A stretch of DNA of 8,299 nt, taken from Actinomycetota bacterium. GTDB taxonomy: Bacteria; Actinomycetota; Actinomycetes; Nanopelagicales; Nanopelagicaceae. The stretch spans positions 1 to 8,299 of the forward strand of contig WLJF01000021.1 in NCBI GenBank assembly GCA_009701945.1. The letters are read 5' to 3'. The translations under genes were made by a program, and so were the position numbers. Of this stretch, positions 8,100 to 8,299 are shown one piece after another. The notes under the pieces are model-generated. The model was not told where the DNA came from and did no database searches. It saw nothing but the letters and a program-made list of their open reading frames with translations. Numbering within the stretch: the first letter of the stretch is position 1; every line of letters begins with the position of its first letter.

Positions 8100-8299
8100 A
8101 TGCTCTTTAAGGAATTCACCGTCCTGCTCAATCCGCAGTCACGGAAGATCATCTTTGGAATCTGCCTTAATGCAGTAGGTGGCGGAATGACTCTGTCATT
8201 GCTACTCGTCTATTTACACGATATGCGCGGCTTCACCAATACCTTCGGTGGTCTCTTGCTTGCATATGGTTCCTTAGTCAGCATTATTGCCAGCACTCC
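8100..8299 (+). CDS. MFS-type transporter, N-terminal part only (cut by window end)
   Basis: An ATG immediately after the hydrolase TAA opens a frame of 66 codons that runs off the window. It begins MLFKEFTVLLNPQSRK, a short cytosolic lead. A first hydrophobic helix follows (about residues 17-39, IIFGICLNAVGGGMTLSLLL within it), then a short loop with YLHDMRGFTNT, then a second helix beginning GGLLLAYGSLVSIIA. This small N-terminal loop between two glycine-rich helices is typical of drug-efflux-like major facilitator transporters, but too little is present to assign a substrate or count helices. No ribosome binding site is obvious; translation may be coupled to the hydrolase. The hydrolase-transporter pairing suggests linked handling of a small molecule, which is inference. 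Confidence 0.65.
   Translation, partial: MLFKEFTVLLNPQSRKIIFGICLNAVGGGMTLSLLLVYLHDMRGFTNTFGGLLLAYGSLVSIIAST

Overview
The window looks like ordinary chromosome from a streamlined, moderately low-GC actinobacterium. Base composition is in the mid-to-upper 40s percent GC (one 60-base line counted by eye gave 47%). Genes are packed with overlaps or gaps of 0 to 98 bases. The oxidative pentose phosphate enzymes resemble the mycobacterial Zwf1/Gnd2 pair rather than Zwf2/OpcA. This combination would suit the freshwater acI lineage (Nanopelagicales, e.g. Planktophila-like), but the lineage is an inference from recalled protein families and composition. There is no rRNA or other marker here to prove it.

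Layout, left to right. Bases 1-2169 (+) are the 3' part of a large MalT-like (LAL) transcriptional regulator whose ATPase end lies outside the window. After a 20-base gap come a GNAT acetyltransferase (2190-2756, +) and 6-phosphogluconolactonase (pgl, 2746-3477, +), which overlap by 11 bases. A 98-base gap with a perfect 12-base palindrome precedes a short-form 6-phosphogluconate dehydrogenase (gnd, 3576-4553, +). This is joined by a TAATG overlap to glucose-6-phosphate dehydrogenase (zwf, 4553-5941, +). A strong intrinsic terminator for this operon (5962-5995) sits inside the 3' end of the convergent tRNA-guanine transglycosylase gene (tgt, 5942-7198, -), whose stop codon directly abuts that of zwf. 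A 34-base divergent promoter region separates tgt from an alpha/beta hydrolase (7233-8099, +), which runs without a gap into the start of an MFS transporter (8100 to the window end, +).

Functionally, pgl, gnd and zwf encode the complete oxidative branch of the pentose phosphate pathway: glucose-6-phosphate to 6-phosphogluconolactone to 6-phosphogluconate to ribulose-5-phosphate plus CO2. Cofactor-site residues in both dehydrogenases (Asp33 in Gnd; Ser42-Ser43 where NADP-type Zwf has arginine) suggest that the branch may favour NAD+ over NADP+. The GNAT gene is physically tied to this operon, but its substrate cannot be read from the sequence. Tgt acts in queuosine modification of tRNA and is unrelated to the sugar genes.

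I found no CRISPR array, insertion sequence, tRNA, rRNA, phage gene or toxin/defence system. The most noteworthy points are the cofactor signature of the gnd-zwf module, the terminator embedded in tgt coding sequence, the palindrome upstream of gnd, several candidate leaderless promoters, and a Tgt with an internal insertion and an altered substrate loop.
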